64,000 nt of DNA. It comes from 40-80 sp040394775 (lineage in GTDB: Bacteria > Bacteroidota > Bacteroidia > Flavobacteriales_D > Crocinitomicaceae). Numbering within the stretch: the stretch's first letter is position 1; the number at the start of each line of letters is the position of its first letter. The notes beneath the pieces were generated by a model. The model was not told the origin of the DNA. It made no database searches and saw nothing but the letters and a program-made list of their open reading frames with translations. The stretch covers positions 8,958-72,957 of the forward strand of contig JBEBRN010000004.1 of the NCBI GenBank assembly GCA_040394775.1, given 5' to 3'. Made by a program: the position numbers and the translations under genes. Positions 25,696-34,727 of this stretch are shown here, one piece after another.

Positions 25696-26991
25696 ATGGC
25701 GGGAGGATTAAATGTTGGAAAAGCACCGAAAAACAGAGCAGTTTTACCATTTTATGGGACGGCTTCCATCTTCTTTTTAATAATCAGTTTTTTATTACTC
25801 TACGCATCGAATTCGTTCATCTCAACAGATGAATATCAGGCGCACTATTTTGTTCCACATGTTTTAAGCATTGTACACTTAGCGGCACTAGGCTGGGGAA
25901 CAATGGTCATATTCGGGGCTGCTTATCAGTTACTCCCTGTTATCTGTGAACAAAATTTATTTAGCTCTAATTTTGCCTTTGTATCCTATTGCTTCCTAGC
26001 AGTTGGAATCAGTATTTTGGGTTATTCTTTTTGGCACTTTCAACTTGGATTTTTAATGATTACAGGAGGTAGTTCTATTTTAATAGCTGCAATTTTATAC
26101 TTTATTAACGTTATTAAAACGGCCTCTATCGGTCTTCATTCAAGTATAGAGCGATTATTTGTTTTTAGCTCGTCTATCTGGTTGGTTTTTACCCTTACTG
26201 TTGGATTATTATTAGCGATTAACCTAGCATATCCATTTTTCACGACGAATCATATGGAAATCCTTCGACTACATGCTCACGCAGGATTAGCAGGTTGGTT
26301 TTTGCAATTAATAACAGGAATCAGTATTAAGTTAGTTCCTATGTTTTTATTGGGAAGATCGACAAAAATCAAATTGGTTAAGTGGGCTTTTGCTTTACAA
26401 AATACTGGATTAATCCTATTTCTTACAGATGGCTATTTCTTTGGGATAACTATTCGTTCACTTATTTACGGGGTCATTGTTATTACTGGAGTTGTTCTGT
26501 GGTTGCTCTATATCAGAGATGTCTTCACCAAGCGAATGAAAAAGAAAATCGACACGCCCATGAAGCACACATTTGTTTCATTTTCAGGTCTTTTAATTTC
26601 TATTTTATTAATTCCCGTTATTTATTTTTCGAGTAATCTAAAATGGGTTTTCATCTACGGGTTTATACTTTTCTTAGGTTGGATTAGTGCCATTATTCTT
26701 GGAATGACATTTAAAACATTACCCTTTATTGTTTGGAATAATCATTATAAAAAGCTGAATGGAAAGGCTAAAATACCGTTACCGAAAGATTTATTCATGC
26801 CGAATTTATTAACCTATCAATTTCGAATATTCATCTTCTCGTTGCCGTTAATTGCTATAAGCATTATCTTGCAACAACAGCTATTATTCCAGATTGGACT
26901 CGTCGGGTTCTGTACGGTGGCACTACTCTACTTTATAAACGTATGGAAAGTATTAACACACAAAACAACACTATTAGATGGCAATAGATAA
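25696..26991 (+). CDS. Multi-pass membrane protein, heme-copper oxidase subunit I/NnrS-like
   Basis: A 431-aa protein with about 12 hydrophobic segments. Conserved histidines occur in HVLSIVHLAALGWGTMVIFGAAYQLLPVI and MEILRLHAHAGLAGWFLQLITGISIKLVPMF, reminiscent of heme-ligating helices in heme-copper oxidase subunit I and NnrS proteins. It lacks the full Cu-B histidine set of a real oxidase, so it is not a terminal oxidase. In Flavobacteria such genes travel with RIC and DUF2249 genes. Likely role: heme- or copper-binding membrane protein of the NO response. It overlaps the following DUF59 gene by 14 nt. Confidence 0.72.
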   Translation: MAGGLNVGKAPKNRAVLPFYGTASIFFLIISFLLLYASNSFISTDEYQAHYFVPHVLSIVHLAALGWGTMVIFGAAYQLLPVICEQNLFSSNFAFVSYCFLAVGISILGYSFWHFQLGFLMITGGSSILIAAILYFINVIKTASIGLHSSIERLFVFSSSIWLVFTLTVGLLLAINLAYPFFTTNHMEILRLHAHAGLAGWFLQLITGISIKLVPMFLLGRSTKIKLVKWAFALQNTGLILFLTDGYFFGITIRSLIYGVIVITGVVLWLLYIRDVFTKRMKKKIDTPMKHTFVSFSGLLISILLIPVIYFSSNLKWVFIYGFILFLGWISAIILGMTFKTLPFIVWNNHYKKLNGKAKIPLPKDLFMPNLLTYQFRIFIFSLPLIAISIILQQQLLFQIGLVGFCTVALLYFINVWKVLTHKTTLLDGNR

Positions 26992-27307
26992 AGAAGCATA
27001 TTTTAAAGAAAGAATGGATGTTATCGATTCTTTATACGATGTAATCGACCCTGAATTATTCATAAACATTGTTGATTTAGGATTATTATACGGTATTGAA
27101 ATCGACAATATTGATTTGAAGATCATCATCACAATGACATTCTCTACAAAGGCTTGCCCCTTGGGAGATGCTATTAAAGAAGGTGTTTGGAATGCACTCG
27201 GTGCTTCTCATCCAGAATACAAAGTAGATATCGACATTGTTTGGGATCCTGAATTTGTCTTAGAGATGCTTTCCGAGGAAGGAAGATTGCAGTTGGGAAT
27301 GGGATAA
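26978..27307 (+). CDS. DUF59 (MIP18/SufT-like) metal-sulfur cluster assembly protein
   Basis: A 109-aa protein, a single DUF59 domain: YDVIDPELFINIVDLGLLYGIEID...MTFSTKACPLGDAIKEGVWNAL...VDIDIVWDPEFVLEMLSEEGR. The conserved cysteine (ACPLG) and the W-x-P-x-W-like motif (VWDPEF) are present. Relatives (SufT, PaaD) assist Fe-S maturation. It is the last gene of the cluster, starting inside the membrane-protein gene, and converges on the next gene with only 2 nt between stops. Its position fits repair of NO-damaged Fe-S proteins. Confidence 0.88.
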   Translation: MAIDKEAYFKERMDVIDSLYDVIDPELFINIVDLGLLYGIEIDNIDLKIIITMTFSTKACPLGDAIKEGVWNALGASHPEYKVDIDIVWDPEFVLEMLSEEGRLQLGMG

Positions 27308-27309
27308 GA

Positions 27310-27900
27310 TTATAGTGACTCTTGTTTTTTCTCCTCTCTACGAGCGATTTTAGAGTATTCGTGACGCTTACTAGCTAATAGCTGAGAGAGTAACTTTACT
27401 TCTTTCTCTTCTAATTTCCTTCCAAAACGAATAAATTTTCCAGCATATTCAAACTGTAATCGTTCTCCACCTCTAATCCATGGAGATTTTTCCCAGACAT
27501 ATTGTAATGATTTCGTTTTAGGAACATAAATTTCAATATCCGCCATATTATCATAATAGTAAAGAATCGCTTTCCCGTAGCCTTTGACATCTTTTTTATA
27601 GGCTAATCCATGTTTGTTTAACTTCAGCATCTCTTTACCCCATAATAGCCAAATGAATTGTCGGGTAACACGCACAAGATAGAACAACCAAAGAGCAAGA
27701 ATAATACCTGTCATTAACATTTCTTCCTTCGTTAATTCAAGGGCGAAAAGTGCCCAGATAAGCGTAATTCCAATCGTCAACCACATAGCTAACCACGCAC
27801 CCATCATGGCATTTACAAAATTACTTCTCTCAGGTACAATAATAACTGTTGTCTTTTCCTTATCGTCCACAAAACTGATACGTTCTCCAATCCATTTCAT
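27310..27900 (-). CDS. Hypothetical protein with two transmembrane segments
   Basis: A 196-aa protein. The ATG at 27898-27900 is preferred; the frame extends 15 nt further to a TTG. After a short N-terminal hydrophilic part there are two hydrophobic segments (about 32-55, MMGAWLAMWLTIGITLIWALFAL, and 62-85) and then a soluble C-terminal domain with a basic tail (KRHEYSKIARREEKKQESL). It resembles the small membrane proteins with a PH-like C-terminus in Bacteroidota, but I do not recognise a family. It converges on the stress cluster. Confidence 0.65.
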   Translation of the reverse strand: MKWIGERISFVDDKEKTTVIIVPERSNFVNAMMGAWLAMWLTIGITLIWALFALELTKEEMLMTGIILALWLFYLVRVTRQFIWLLWGKEMLKLNKHGLAYKKDVKGYGKAILYYYDNMADIEIYVPKTKSLQYVWEKSPWIRGGERLQFEYAGKFIRFGRKLEEKEVKLLSQLLASKRHEYSKIARREEKKQESL

Positions 27901-27939
27901 ACTGCGAAAATACAAATCTTTATGTTCTTTGGAACGTTA

Positions 27940-27983
27940 TATAATACAAAAAGTCGACTTAAAAGCCGACTTTTTGTATTATA
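27940..27983 (-). terminator. Long perfect-stem terminator after the second M43 gene
   Basis: A 17-bp stem (27940-27956 with 27967-27983, core AAAAAGTCG/CGACTTTTT) has an inner CTT/AAG extension. It is U-rich in both directions. It lies 13 nt beyond the M43 stop on the minus strand. Confidence 0.9.
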
Positions 27984-27996
27984 GTTGGGAATTAAA

Positions 27997-30864
27997 TTAT
28001 CTCATTAATTCAATCTTAGTAACCACACTATTATCTTTTCCAATAATCTTAATGAAATAAGATCCATTATTGAAATTAGACAAATCGAATTGTGTTGTTT
28101 CTTTCAAGTTCCAAGTAGCAATCACTCGCCCTTGAACATCGATTAAAGTTACTACATCGTAATTATCAATAGCACCTTTTAGGTAAACAATTGCAGAAGT
28201 TGGGTTTGGATAAATTGTTAGATCGTTATTAATAACATCTTCCAAACCTACGCATTCATTCACAACTATTTGAGTAGTAGCTGATCCTGTACATCCACTT
28301 TGTGTTACTTTATACGTGATGGTATGCGTTCCTGCTCCTGCCGTCGATGGATTAAATTTATTATTGGAAACACCATTTCCTGAATATGTTCCTCCTGATG
28401 GTGTTCCTCCACTAAGTGAGAATGAAGAATAATTTTCACATGTAGAAGCAAGAGAACTGAAGTTCACTACTGGGATATCTTTAACAGTGAGTGTAGCTGA
28501 ATTAGAATTAACTGGGCTTCCACATGTACTACTTATCACGCAACGGTACTTCATGGTGCTTAAACTCAAAGGAGCATTTGTTATCGTCATATTAGCTGTT
28601 GTAACTCCTGAATATGGTGCTGCGTTTGTTAAATCAGTCCAAGTAGTACCATTAGTGCTAGATTGCCATTTATAAGTAGAAGCTCCTGCAGCTGTGACTT
28701 TAAATGTATTTGAAGTAGCTTTACAAATAGAAGCATTTGCCGGTTGTACAGAAATAGTTGCACCTGAACTAACTGTTAAATTCCCTACATTCGTATAGGT
28801 GTCACCACAAGCGTTTATTAATTTCAACCTGTACTTATAACCATTGAATGTAGAAGGTGCATTGTTTACAGAAAGCGTTTGCGTAGTTGCCCCAGCATAA
28901 TTTGCGCCATTACTTACATCTGTCCATGTCGAACCATTTGTTGATACTTGCCATCTATAAGAAGTCGCTCCTGTTGAAGCAGCTGTAAAAGTTGTACTCG
29001 CGTTCAAACAAACTGATTTGTTAGCTGGTTGAGTAGAAACCGAGGCATACGGACAAGCATCTTTAACTAACACCGCATAATCTTCCACATCACCTACTAA
29101 TATAGCTGTACCGCAATTCGCTTTCGCTTCTGTAGGCACAGTCTGTGCGTCAATAATTGCTCTCATGCGTAACATCGTATTCTTAACAGCTCCAGCTGGA
29201 ATAGTAACCGTTCCCGATATTGTTTTAGCTACCGGTGCACTACTACCAGCTGTTACATTTCCTGACAATACAATTTCGGAAGATTCATAAGTACCATTGT
29301 TATTCCAATCAATATATACTTTTGCATAAGAAGTGTATCCGAAAGAATTTATCGTAGCACTAATTGGATACGTATTACCCGTTTCAATTACCGTGTTTTT
29401 AGAGCAAGTGAAATTTTCATACGTTCCTGAAGCAAAATTACTTGTTGAAGAATTAATGGTGTTGAATGTAATATTAGAAATATCAATAGCGTAGTTATCT
29501 ATATATGTAAATGATGGGGTACAAGTAGATAAACTAGATCCAGCATAATAAAAGGCATCATTAACAGTTTTTGTGTTAGTACCATTTGGTCCTGTAACAG
29601 TTAGAGTAACACTATACCATCCAGATACAGTAGGAGTAAAAGTTGGATTTTGACTCGTAGATGTTTTAGTAGAAGCACCATTTGTAATAGACCAATTAAA
29701 AGAATATCCTGAGAAGGATGTCAATCCGGTATAGGTATTTGGTACACAAGTACTATTATCTAACAAGCTAACCGTTCCAGAACAGTAAATATCTTGCGGT
29801 AATATGAAATCAGCAACTGGTGCTGCAGGTCCTACTAGGGCTAAATTACTAGTATAGAAAAAAGACTTTCTAGTTACAGAACAAGCTGCTCTCATTCGTG
29901 TTCCTTGGTTCGCAGTAAATTGATTCATACATACATCAGAAGAGTAATCTAAGTAATTATGAACGAATTTTGAATTGGAAGATCCTCCATCACATGAGTT
30001 TGTACCAGTAGTATTACAATCTGACTGACTTCTTTTATGAGGTGGTGTATCTCCACAATAGTCTCCATTAGAAGCGCCTGGAGGTGGACAAGTACTTCCA
30101 GTACCATCCCCTTCAAATGTATGGTACAAATTTAATGCATGTCCCAATTCGTGCGTAAGGGTTTTATTATTATCCTGCATGATGTTAGAAGCCATAAAAA
30201 CAGCACCATCAATTGAAGAACCATGAGCACTAGCCATATAAGCATAACCTTGCGTACCTGCACCACCATTGTTATTATCTAGCTCTGTTACTATATAAAT
30301 ATTATAATATTTAGTACGATCCCATGAGATGATTCCTTTTAATGCTGCGTCTGAAATACCTTGGCTTCCATCTAACTTAACGCCATAATTCTTATACTGT
30401 GTATTAGAATTATAATTTGTTCTCGTAATACCCGTAGTACAATTTCCACTAGGATCACGAACAGCTAGCGCAAACTCGATTTGCGTATCGGTACCACCTT
30501 GACTATTCATGTTGCGGTAATTTTCATTTAACTGTTTCATAGCATGAGTGATCACGGCATCAGAAACATTTGAACCTGTACCAACAGCTTCTCCTAAGTG
30601 AATCACGTGAAAAACAACAGGAATAACATACGTAGCAGATGATTTTGGTAAGAAAGAACCATTCATTGTTTGCACATACTGTTCAAACTGATTCATTTTT
30701 AAGGCGTAATCTGGATTAGAGGCCATCATTTGCTGATGCAAAATACCAGCATAACACTTCTCTTGAGTGTTCTGACTCGGCTGTATCGGAGTAAGATTTA
30801 ATGGGTTTTGAGCACTTAAAAAAGTACTAATAATAAGTACAATTGAAGTAAATAACTGTTTCAT
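27997..30864 (-). CDS. Secreted M43 metalloprotease with GEVED and Ig-like domains, T9SS type A tail
   Basis: 955 aa with signal peptide (to about residue 19). The zinc motif HELGHALNLYH lies at 238-248, with a cysteine-rich stretch and Met-turn (HNYLDYSSDVCMNQF) after it. A PKD-like domain (about 355-445) comes next. A GEVED domain (about 455-605) has the DWNNNGTYESSE and GDVEDYAVLV hallmarks. Two Ig-like repeats (about 610-775: TYRWQVSTNGSTWTDVSNG and STYKWQSSTNGTTWTDLTNA) follow, then a third beta domain. The C-terminal type A sorting domain contains IYPNPTSAIVYLKG...VTLIDVQGRVIATW...FNNGSYFIKII. It is a predicted secreted protease, monocistronic, ending at a strong terminator. Confidence 0.93.
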   Translation of the reverse strand: MKQLFTSIVLIISTFLSAQNPLNLTPIQPSQNTQEKCYAGILHQQMMASNPDYALKMNQFEQYVQTMNGSFLPKSSATYVIPVVFHVIHLGEAVGTGSNVSDAVITHAMKQLNENYRNMNSQGGTDTQIEFALAVRDPSGNCTTGITRTNYNSNTQYKNYGVKLDGSQGISDAALKGIISWDRTKYYNIYIVTELDNNNGGAGTQGYAYMASAHGSSIDGAVFMASNIMQDNNKTLTHELGHALNLYHTFEGDGTGSTCPPPGASNGDYCGDTPPHKRSQSDCNTTGTNSCDGGSSNSKFVHNYLDYSSDVCMNQFTANQGTRMRAACSVTRKSFFYTSNLALVGPAAPVADFILPQDIYCSGTVSLLDNSTCVPNTYTGLTSFSGYSFNWSITNGASTKTSTSQNPTFTPTVSGWYSVTLTVTGPNGTNTKTVNDAFYYAGSSLSTCTPSFTYIDNYAIDISNITFNTINSSTSNFASGTYENFTCSKNTVIETGNTYPISATINSFGYTSYAKVYIDWNNNGTYESSEIVLSGNVTAGSSAPVAKTISGTVTIPAGAVKNTMLRMRAIIDAQTVPTEAKANCGTAILVGDVEDYAVLVKDACPYASVSTQPANKSVCLNASTTFTAASTGATSYRWQVSTNGSTWTDVSNGANYAGATTQTLSVNNAPSTFNGYKYRLKLINACGDTYTNVGNLTVSSGATISVQPANASICKATSNTFKVTAAGASTYKWQSSTNGTTWTDLTNAAPYSGVTTANMTITNAPLSLSTMKYRCVISSTCGSPVNSNSATLTVKDIPVVNFSSLASTCENYSSFSLSGGTPSGGTYSGNGVSNNKFNPSTAGAGTHTITYKVTQSGCTGSATTQIVVNECVGLEDVINNDLTIYPNPTSAIVYLKGAIDNYDVVTLIDVQGRVIATWNLKETTQFDLSNFNNGSYFIKIIGKDNSVVTKIELMR

Positions 30865-30928
30865 ATTTTTCGGTTTTTAGACGGTGCAATCTACAAACAA
30901 AAAAGATAAACTCCAAAAAAAAATACTA

Positions 30929-31888
30929 CTAATTGAAAAGAGATTCTATAAAATTTTCTTTATCAAATAATTGTAAATCATTTATCCCTTCTCCAACACC
31001 GATATACTTAACAGGAACTTTTAGTTGATCAGAGATTCCAATGATGACTCCTCCTTTAGCAGTACCGTCTAATTTTGTAATGGCTAAGGCATTGATTTCA
31101 GTTGCTTCTGAGAACTGTTTTGCTTGCTCAAACGCATTCTGACCAGTAGAACCATCTAATACTAATAAAATCTCATGAGGTGCATCAGGAATTATCTTAC
31201 TCATCACTCGTTTGATTTTCGTCAACTCATTCATTAGGTTTACCTTATTATGCAAACGTCCTGCTGTATCGATAATACAAACATCCACATTTTTATTAAC
31301 CGCTTCCTGAATTGTTGCATAAGCTACAGCAGCGGGATCCGTTCCCATATCCTTATACGTAATGTCAACATCAACGCGTTCTGCCCAAATTCTTAGTTGA
31401 TCGACAGCAGCCGCTCGAAAAGTATCAGCAGCGCCCAACATTACTTTCAGTCCGTTGTTTTTGAATTTATTAGCTAATTTACCTATCGTTGTTGTTTTCC
31501 CCACACCATTCACTCCTACCACCATGATAACATATGGTTTTGGAACACTTTCATTCAACTCAAAGTTAGCACGGATTGTATTATTTTCCGCTAACAAATC
31601 TTTAATCTCTTCTTTTAAAACACTGTGTAATTCACCAGCATTGATATATTTATTTTGTTCAATTCGCTTCTCTAAACGGGAAATAATCTTCAAGGTAGTT
31701 TCTACTCCAACATCTGAGGAAATTAAAATCTCTTCTAATTCATCTAAATATTCATCGTCAACTTTCGATTTTCCGACCAAAGAACGTGTAAGTTTGGAAA
31801 AGAAACCTTCTTTTGTTTTTTCCAAGCCCTTATCCAAAACTTCTTTGGATTCCTTTTTAGTTTTATTAAAAAAATCAAATAACCCCAT
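30929..31888 (-). CDS. ftsY: Signal recognition particle receptor FtsY
   Basis: SRP-dependent targeting GTPase that docks ribosome-nascent chain complexes at the inner membrane. 319 aa: short charged N-terminus (no long acidic A domain, as usual in Bacteroidota), N domain (about 25-110), G domain with G1 GVNGVGKTTT (125-134), DTFRAAA (155-161), DTAGR (208-212) and TKLDGTAKGG (271-280). All GTPase motifs are intact. It follows rpmB-rpmG-DUF4295 on the same strand, but a terminator lies between. Confidence 0.97.
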   Translation of the reverse strand: MGLFDFFNKTKKESKEVLDKGLEKTKEGFFSKLTRSLVGKSKVDDEYLDELEEILISSDVGVETTLKIISRLEKRIEQNKYINAGELHSVLKEEIKDLLAENNTIRANFELNESVPKPYVIMVVGVNGVGKTTTIGKLANKFKNNGLKVMLGAADTFRAAAVDQLRIWAERVDVDITYKDMGTDPAAVAYATIQEAVNKNVDVCIIDTAGRLHNKVNLMNELTKIKRVMSKIIPDAPHEILLVLDGSTGQNAFEQAKQFSEATEINALAITKLDGTAKGGVIIGISDQLKVPVKYIGVGEGINDLQLFDKENFIESLFN

Positions 31889-31925
31889 CCTGAATACTTT
31901 TAGGTGTAAAATTAGTATATAAAAC

Positions 31926-31952
31926 GAAAAAAGCTCCCATAATGGAAGCTTT
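31926..31952 (-). terminator. Terminator of the rpmB-rpmG-DUF4295 operon
   Basis: AAAGCTCCCA (31930-31939) and TGGAAGCTTT (31943-31952) form a 10-bp stem with a 3-nt loop. On the minus strand a T run follows. It lies between DUF4295 and ftsY. Confidence 0.82.
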
Positions 31953-31974
31953 AAGTTTTTTTATTTTAATAGCA

Positions 31975-32127
31975 TTAGTTTTTAGCAAACCACTCTTTCA
32001 CTTTATCATTGTGAACCATTTCTTGTTTGAAAGAAACGCTACCTTTTTCAGTTTTGTACATTTTAATCACTTTTGTGTGCTCTTTACCTCCTCCTCTTTG
32101 AAGAGATGCCATTGGTCTCTTTGCCAT
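31975..32127 (-). CDS. DUF4295 small basic protein
   Basis: A 50-aa protein found by reading the minus strand: MAKRPMASLQRGGGKEHTK, continuing to KVKEWFAKN-stop. Small DUF4295 proteins are encoded directly after rpmG in Bacteroidota and probably belong to the ribosome or its assembly; the function is unproven. The ATG is at 32125-32127, 10 nt after the rpmG stop. Third gene of the operon. Confidence 0.9.
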   Translation of the reverse strand: MAKRPMASLQRGGGKEHTKVIKMYKTEKGSVSFKQEMVHNDKVKEWFAKN

Positions 32128-32137
32128 AACTCAACTA

Positions 32138-32326
32138 TTATTTAATTTCTTTATGAATTGTATACTTCTTTAAAATTGGATTGTATTTCTTAATCTCCAA
32201 TCTTTCAGGTGTGTTTTTTCTATTTTTTGTAGAAATGTATCTAGAAGTCCCAGGCATACCTGTTGTTTTATGCTCTGTACATTCTAAAATAATCTGAATT
32301 CTATTTCCTTTACTTTTCTTAGCCAT
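32138..32326 (-). CDS. rpmG: 50S ribosomal protein L33
   Basis: A 62-aa large-subunit protein. MAKKSKGNRIQIILECTEH...SRYISTKNRKNTPERLEIKKYNP is the L33 signature. The zinc-ligand cysteine pairs of the C+ form are absent (only one Cys), as usual for the zinc-independent form. Second gene of rpmB-rpmG-DUF4295. Confidence 0.96.
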   Translation of the reverse strand: MAKKSKGNRIQIILECTEHKTTGMPGTSRYISTKNRKNTPERLEIKKYNPILKKYTIHKEIK

Positions 32327-32368
32327 CTTACTACTTTTTAAAAATTACCATTTCTCAATGGGAACAAA

Positions 32369-32605
32369 TTATTTAAGGAATCCTTTTAATTTTGCTTCTT
32401 TCACACAAGCTGTTATTCCGTTTTTGTTCACTGTTCTCAAAGCTGAAGTCGAAACTTTCAAAGTGATGAACTTACCTTCTTCAGGAAGAAAGAATTTTTT
32501 GGTAACTAAGTTGGGATAAAACTTGCGTTTTGTTTTTCTTTGTGAATGCGAAACATTGTTTCCCACCATTACTGACTTACCTGTTAATTGACAAACTCGT
32601 GACAT
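32369..32605 (-). CDS. rpmB: 50S ribosomal protein L28
   Basis: A 78-aa large-subunit protein with MSRVCQLTGKSVMVGNNVSHSQRKTKRKFYPNL and the C-terminal LKVSTSALRTVNKNGI. First gene of its operon, with a promoter 40-70 nt upstream. Confidence 0.97.
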   Translation of the reverse strand: MSRVCQLTGKSVMVGNNVSHSQRKTKRKFYPNLVTKKFFLPEEGKFITLKVSTSALRTVNKNGITACVKEAKLKGFLK

Positions 32606-32643
32606 TATACTATATATTAATTCTATAATTATTTAAGCGGGTG

Positions 32644-32675
32644 CAAAGAAAGTAATTACTTTCCTAAATCACAAA
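32644..32675 (-). promoter_or_regulatory. Promoter of the rpmB operon
   Basis: On the minus strand TTTG (plus CAAA, 32672-32675), 20 nt, TTTCTTTG (plus CAAAGAAA, 32644-32651) followed by CACC, close to the Bacteroidota ribosomal-gene promoter pattern. Confidence 0.6.
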
Positions 32676-32699
32676 CTTTTTTACACTTTTTTCTAGATA

Positions 32700-33926
32700 T
32701 TATTCTTCTTCGAGAATGTTCCTCAAGAAATTTAATGTCGCAAAGATACTTAATTGTATGTTGTGTTCTCTGTTTTTACCAAATTTTTTAATTATTACTT
32801 CGGTTTTACCTTGATAATGAATGCCGATATATGCAAAAGTAGCTCCTTTTTCATCTTCCAACAAACCTGTAATTCCTACTCCAACATCTGATTTCAAAAG
32901 CTTTACGGCATTTTCAGCCATCTCCTTTGCACATTGTTCACTTAACTCCGTATATTTTTCAAGTGTCTCTAAAGAAATACCTCCGATTGCCACTTTTATC
33001 TCATTTGTATAGGTAATTAAACCTCCTTTTACATATACTGAGGAACCAGAGGTCTTAATTAATTCATTTGTTATACCACCACCTGTACAACTTTCCATCA
33101 TTGCTACGGTTAATCCTTTTGCTTTTAATAGGTCTCCTACTACTTTACTCAATGTTTGACCTTCGTATCCGTAGAAATAAGTGGGAACAAGTGACTTTAA
33201 CTCCTCTATGTAATTTTTGATTTTAGCAATATTTTGAGCATCTCTATTTTTTGAAGTCAGTCGTAATTTTACTTGTCCTATGGATGGTAAATATGCTAAT
33301 TCAAACCCTTCTCCCCTTAACCGATCTTCCCAGTCGGAAATAATATCTGCTAAAAAAGATTCACCAATACCCGTAGTTAAAATAGATTGAGAATAATACT
33401 CTTCCTTCTTAAAGTAATCAGAGATATAAGGGAAACCAACATCGTTCATAATTCCTTTCATCTCATAAGGAACTCCTGGTAATGAAATAAGTAAATTGTC
33501 ATTTTTCTTAAAAAGCATTCCTGGAGCCGTTCCGTGATCATTGCGTAAGACTGTTGCTACTTCAGGAACTTCCGACTGAAGTAAATTGACTTCGAGAATT
33601 GGTACATCTTTATTCTTAAAGATCGCCGCTACTCGACTTCGTGTTTCTTGGTCAACTTTAAAACCACATTTAAAATAGTTTGCTAATGCTTTTTTCGTAA
33701 CATCATCTTTAGTTGGTCCCAATCCACCTGTAACGATCGTGACTTCATAGTTATTAAACGACGCGTCAATCATCGTATTGATTTCGTCTAAGTCATCTGG
33801 AATAACAATCATCTTAGCGACGTAATATCCCAAGGAAGAAAATTGATCTGCTAACCATGCTGCATTTGTGTTAATTACTTGTCCGTTTAATAATTCGTCC
33901 CCAATAGCGACAATCTGAATTTTCAT
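32700..33926 (-). CDS. cinA: CinA: competence/damage-inducible protein with nicotinamide-nucleotide amidase domain
   Basis: 408 aa from the ATG at 33924-33926 (MKIQIVAIGDELLNGQVINTNAAWLADQF); a 20-residue upstream extension of the frame does not fit the family. The N-terminal MoCF-like/COG1058 domain (ADP-ribose pyrophosphatase; TGGLGPTKDDVTKKALA, ENDHGTAPGM-like NDHGTAPGM, SLPGVPYEM) covers about 1-240. The C-terminal NMN amidohydrolase domain is about 250-405 (TVAMMESCTGGGITNELIKTSGSSVYVKGGLITYTNEIK, GVGITGLLEDE). It recycles pyridine nucleotides. It lies opposite the DUF4197 lipoprotein gene. Confidence 0.94.
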   Translation of the reverse strand: MKIQIVAIGDELLNGQVINTNAAWLADQFSSLGYYVAKMIVIPDDLDEINTMIDASFNNYEVTIVTGGLGPTKDDVTKKALANYFKCGFKVDQETRSRVAAIFKNKDVPILEVNLLQSEVPEVATVLRNDHGTAPGMLFKKNDNLLISLPGVPYEMKGIMNDVGFPYISDYFKKEEYYSQSILTTGIGESFLADIISDWEDRLRGEGFELAYLPSIGQVKLRLTSKNRDAQNIAKIKNYIEELKSLVPTYFYGYEGQTLSKVVGDLLKAKGLTVAMMESCTGGGITNELIKTSGSSVYVKGGLITYTNEIKVAIGGISLETLEKYTELSEQCAKEMAENAVKLLKSDVGVGITGLLEDEKGATFAYIGIHYQGKTEVIIKKFGKNREHNIQLSIFATLNFLRNILEEE

Positions 33927-33955
33927 GGCTTTATTTTTGATTGGATAAAAATATT

Positions 33956-33963
33956 TACTTTTG
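33956..33963 (+). promoter_or_regulatory. -7 box upstream of the DUF4197 lipoprotein gene
   Basis: TACTTTTG matches TAnnTTTG, 23 nt before the start codon; TTTTTG lies at 33934-33939 as a possible -33 element with 16-nt spacing. Confidence 0.55.
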
Positions 33964-33986
33964 TTTACATAATTAATATATTTCAC

Positions 33987-34727
33987 ATGAAAAAAATTAT
34001 TCTTTTCGGAGCACTTCTCTCATTTTCTGTCTTAACGCCAAGTTGTGATACTGTTGATCAGCTTTTAGCTGGCGCTTCCAATAGTGGCGGTAGTAGTACT
34101 CCTGGTCTTTCCAATCAAGAAGTGGTGGCTGGTTTAAAAGAAGCATTAAATATTGGTATTGGCAATTCTGTCAACTTAGCTTCTGTTACAAATGGCTTTT
34201 TAAACAATGCTAAAATTCGCCTACCTTTTCCACAAGATGCTATTAATGTTAGAAATAAAGCTATCGAATGGGGAATGAAAGGTCAAGTGGACAAGTTTGA
34301 AGAGACACTTAATAGAGCAGCGGAAGAAGCAGCGAAAGAAGCACTTCCAATCTTCAAAAATGCCATTACAAGCATGTCAATTTCTGATGGTTTTGCTATT
34401 CTAAAAGGAGGAAATGGAGCAGCAACCAAATATCTAAGAGATAATACTAAGTCCCAATTAGTTCAAGCGTTTTCACCTAAAGTAGCCAACGCCATTGACA
34501 AAGTGCAATTGACAAAATACTGGGAACCCATTATCTCAAAATACAATTTAGCGGCACCACTAGCTGGTTACAATAAAGTTAACCCAGACTTAAACGCTTA
34601 CGTTACCGAAATGGCAATTGATGGTTTATTCAAATTAGTCAATGACGAAGAGAATAAAATTCGTGAAAATGCCGCTGCACGTGTAACGGATCTATTGAAA
34701 AAAGTATTCGGAAGTCTTGGAAAATAA
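33987..34727 (+). CDS. DUF4197 lipoprotein
   Basis: A 246-aa protein. A lipoprotein signal peptide (MKKIILFGALLSFSVLTPSC, lipobox LTPSC, Cys20) is followed by a Gly/Ser linker and the helical DUF4197 domain (LKEALNIGIGNSVNLAS...NVRNKAIEWGMKGQVDKFEETLNRAAEEAAKEALPIFKNAI...). Such proteins are predicted to sit in the periplasm or outer membrane; their function is unknown. It overlaps the nucleoside phosphorylase gene by 11 nt. Confidence 0.9.
   Translation: MKKIILFGALLSFSVLTPSCDTVDQLLAGASNSGGSSTPGLSNQEVVAGLKEALNIGIGNSVNLASVTNGFLNNAKIRLPFPQDAINVRNKAIEWGMKGQVDKFEETLNRAAEEAAKEALPIFKNAITSMSISDGFAILKGGNGAATKYLRDNTKSQLVQAFSPKVANAIDKVQLTKYWEPIISKYNLAAPLAGYNKVNPDLNAYVTEMAIDGLFKLVNDEENKIRENAAARVTDLLKKVFGSLGK

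Noticed and set aside
28997..29046. Possible CRISPR-like or tandem repeats inside the M43 protease gene
   Set aside because: The similarity is between Ig-like domain repeats in the protein (WQVSTNGSTWTDV and WQSSTNGTTWTDL), not a DNA array.
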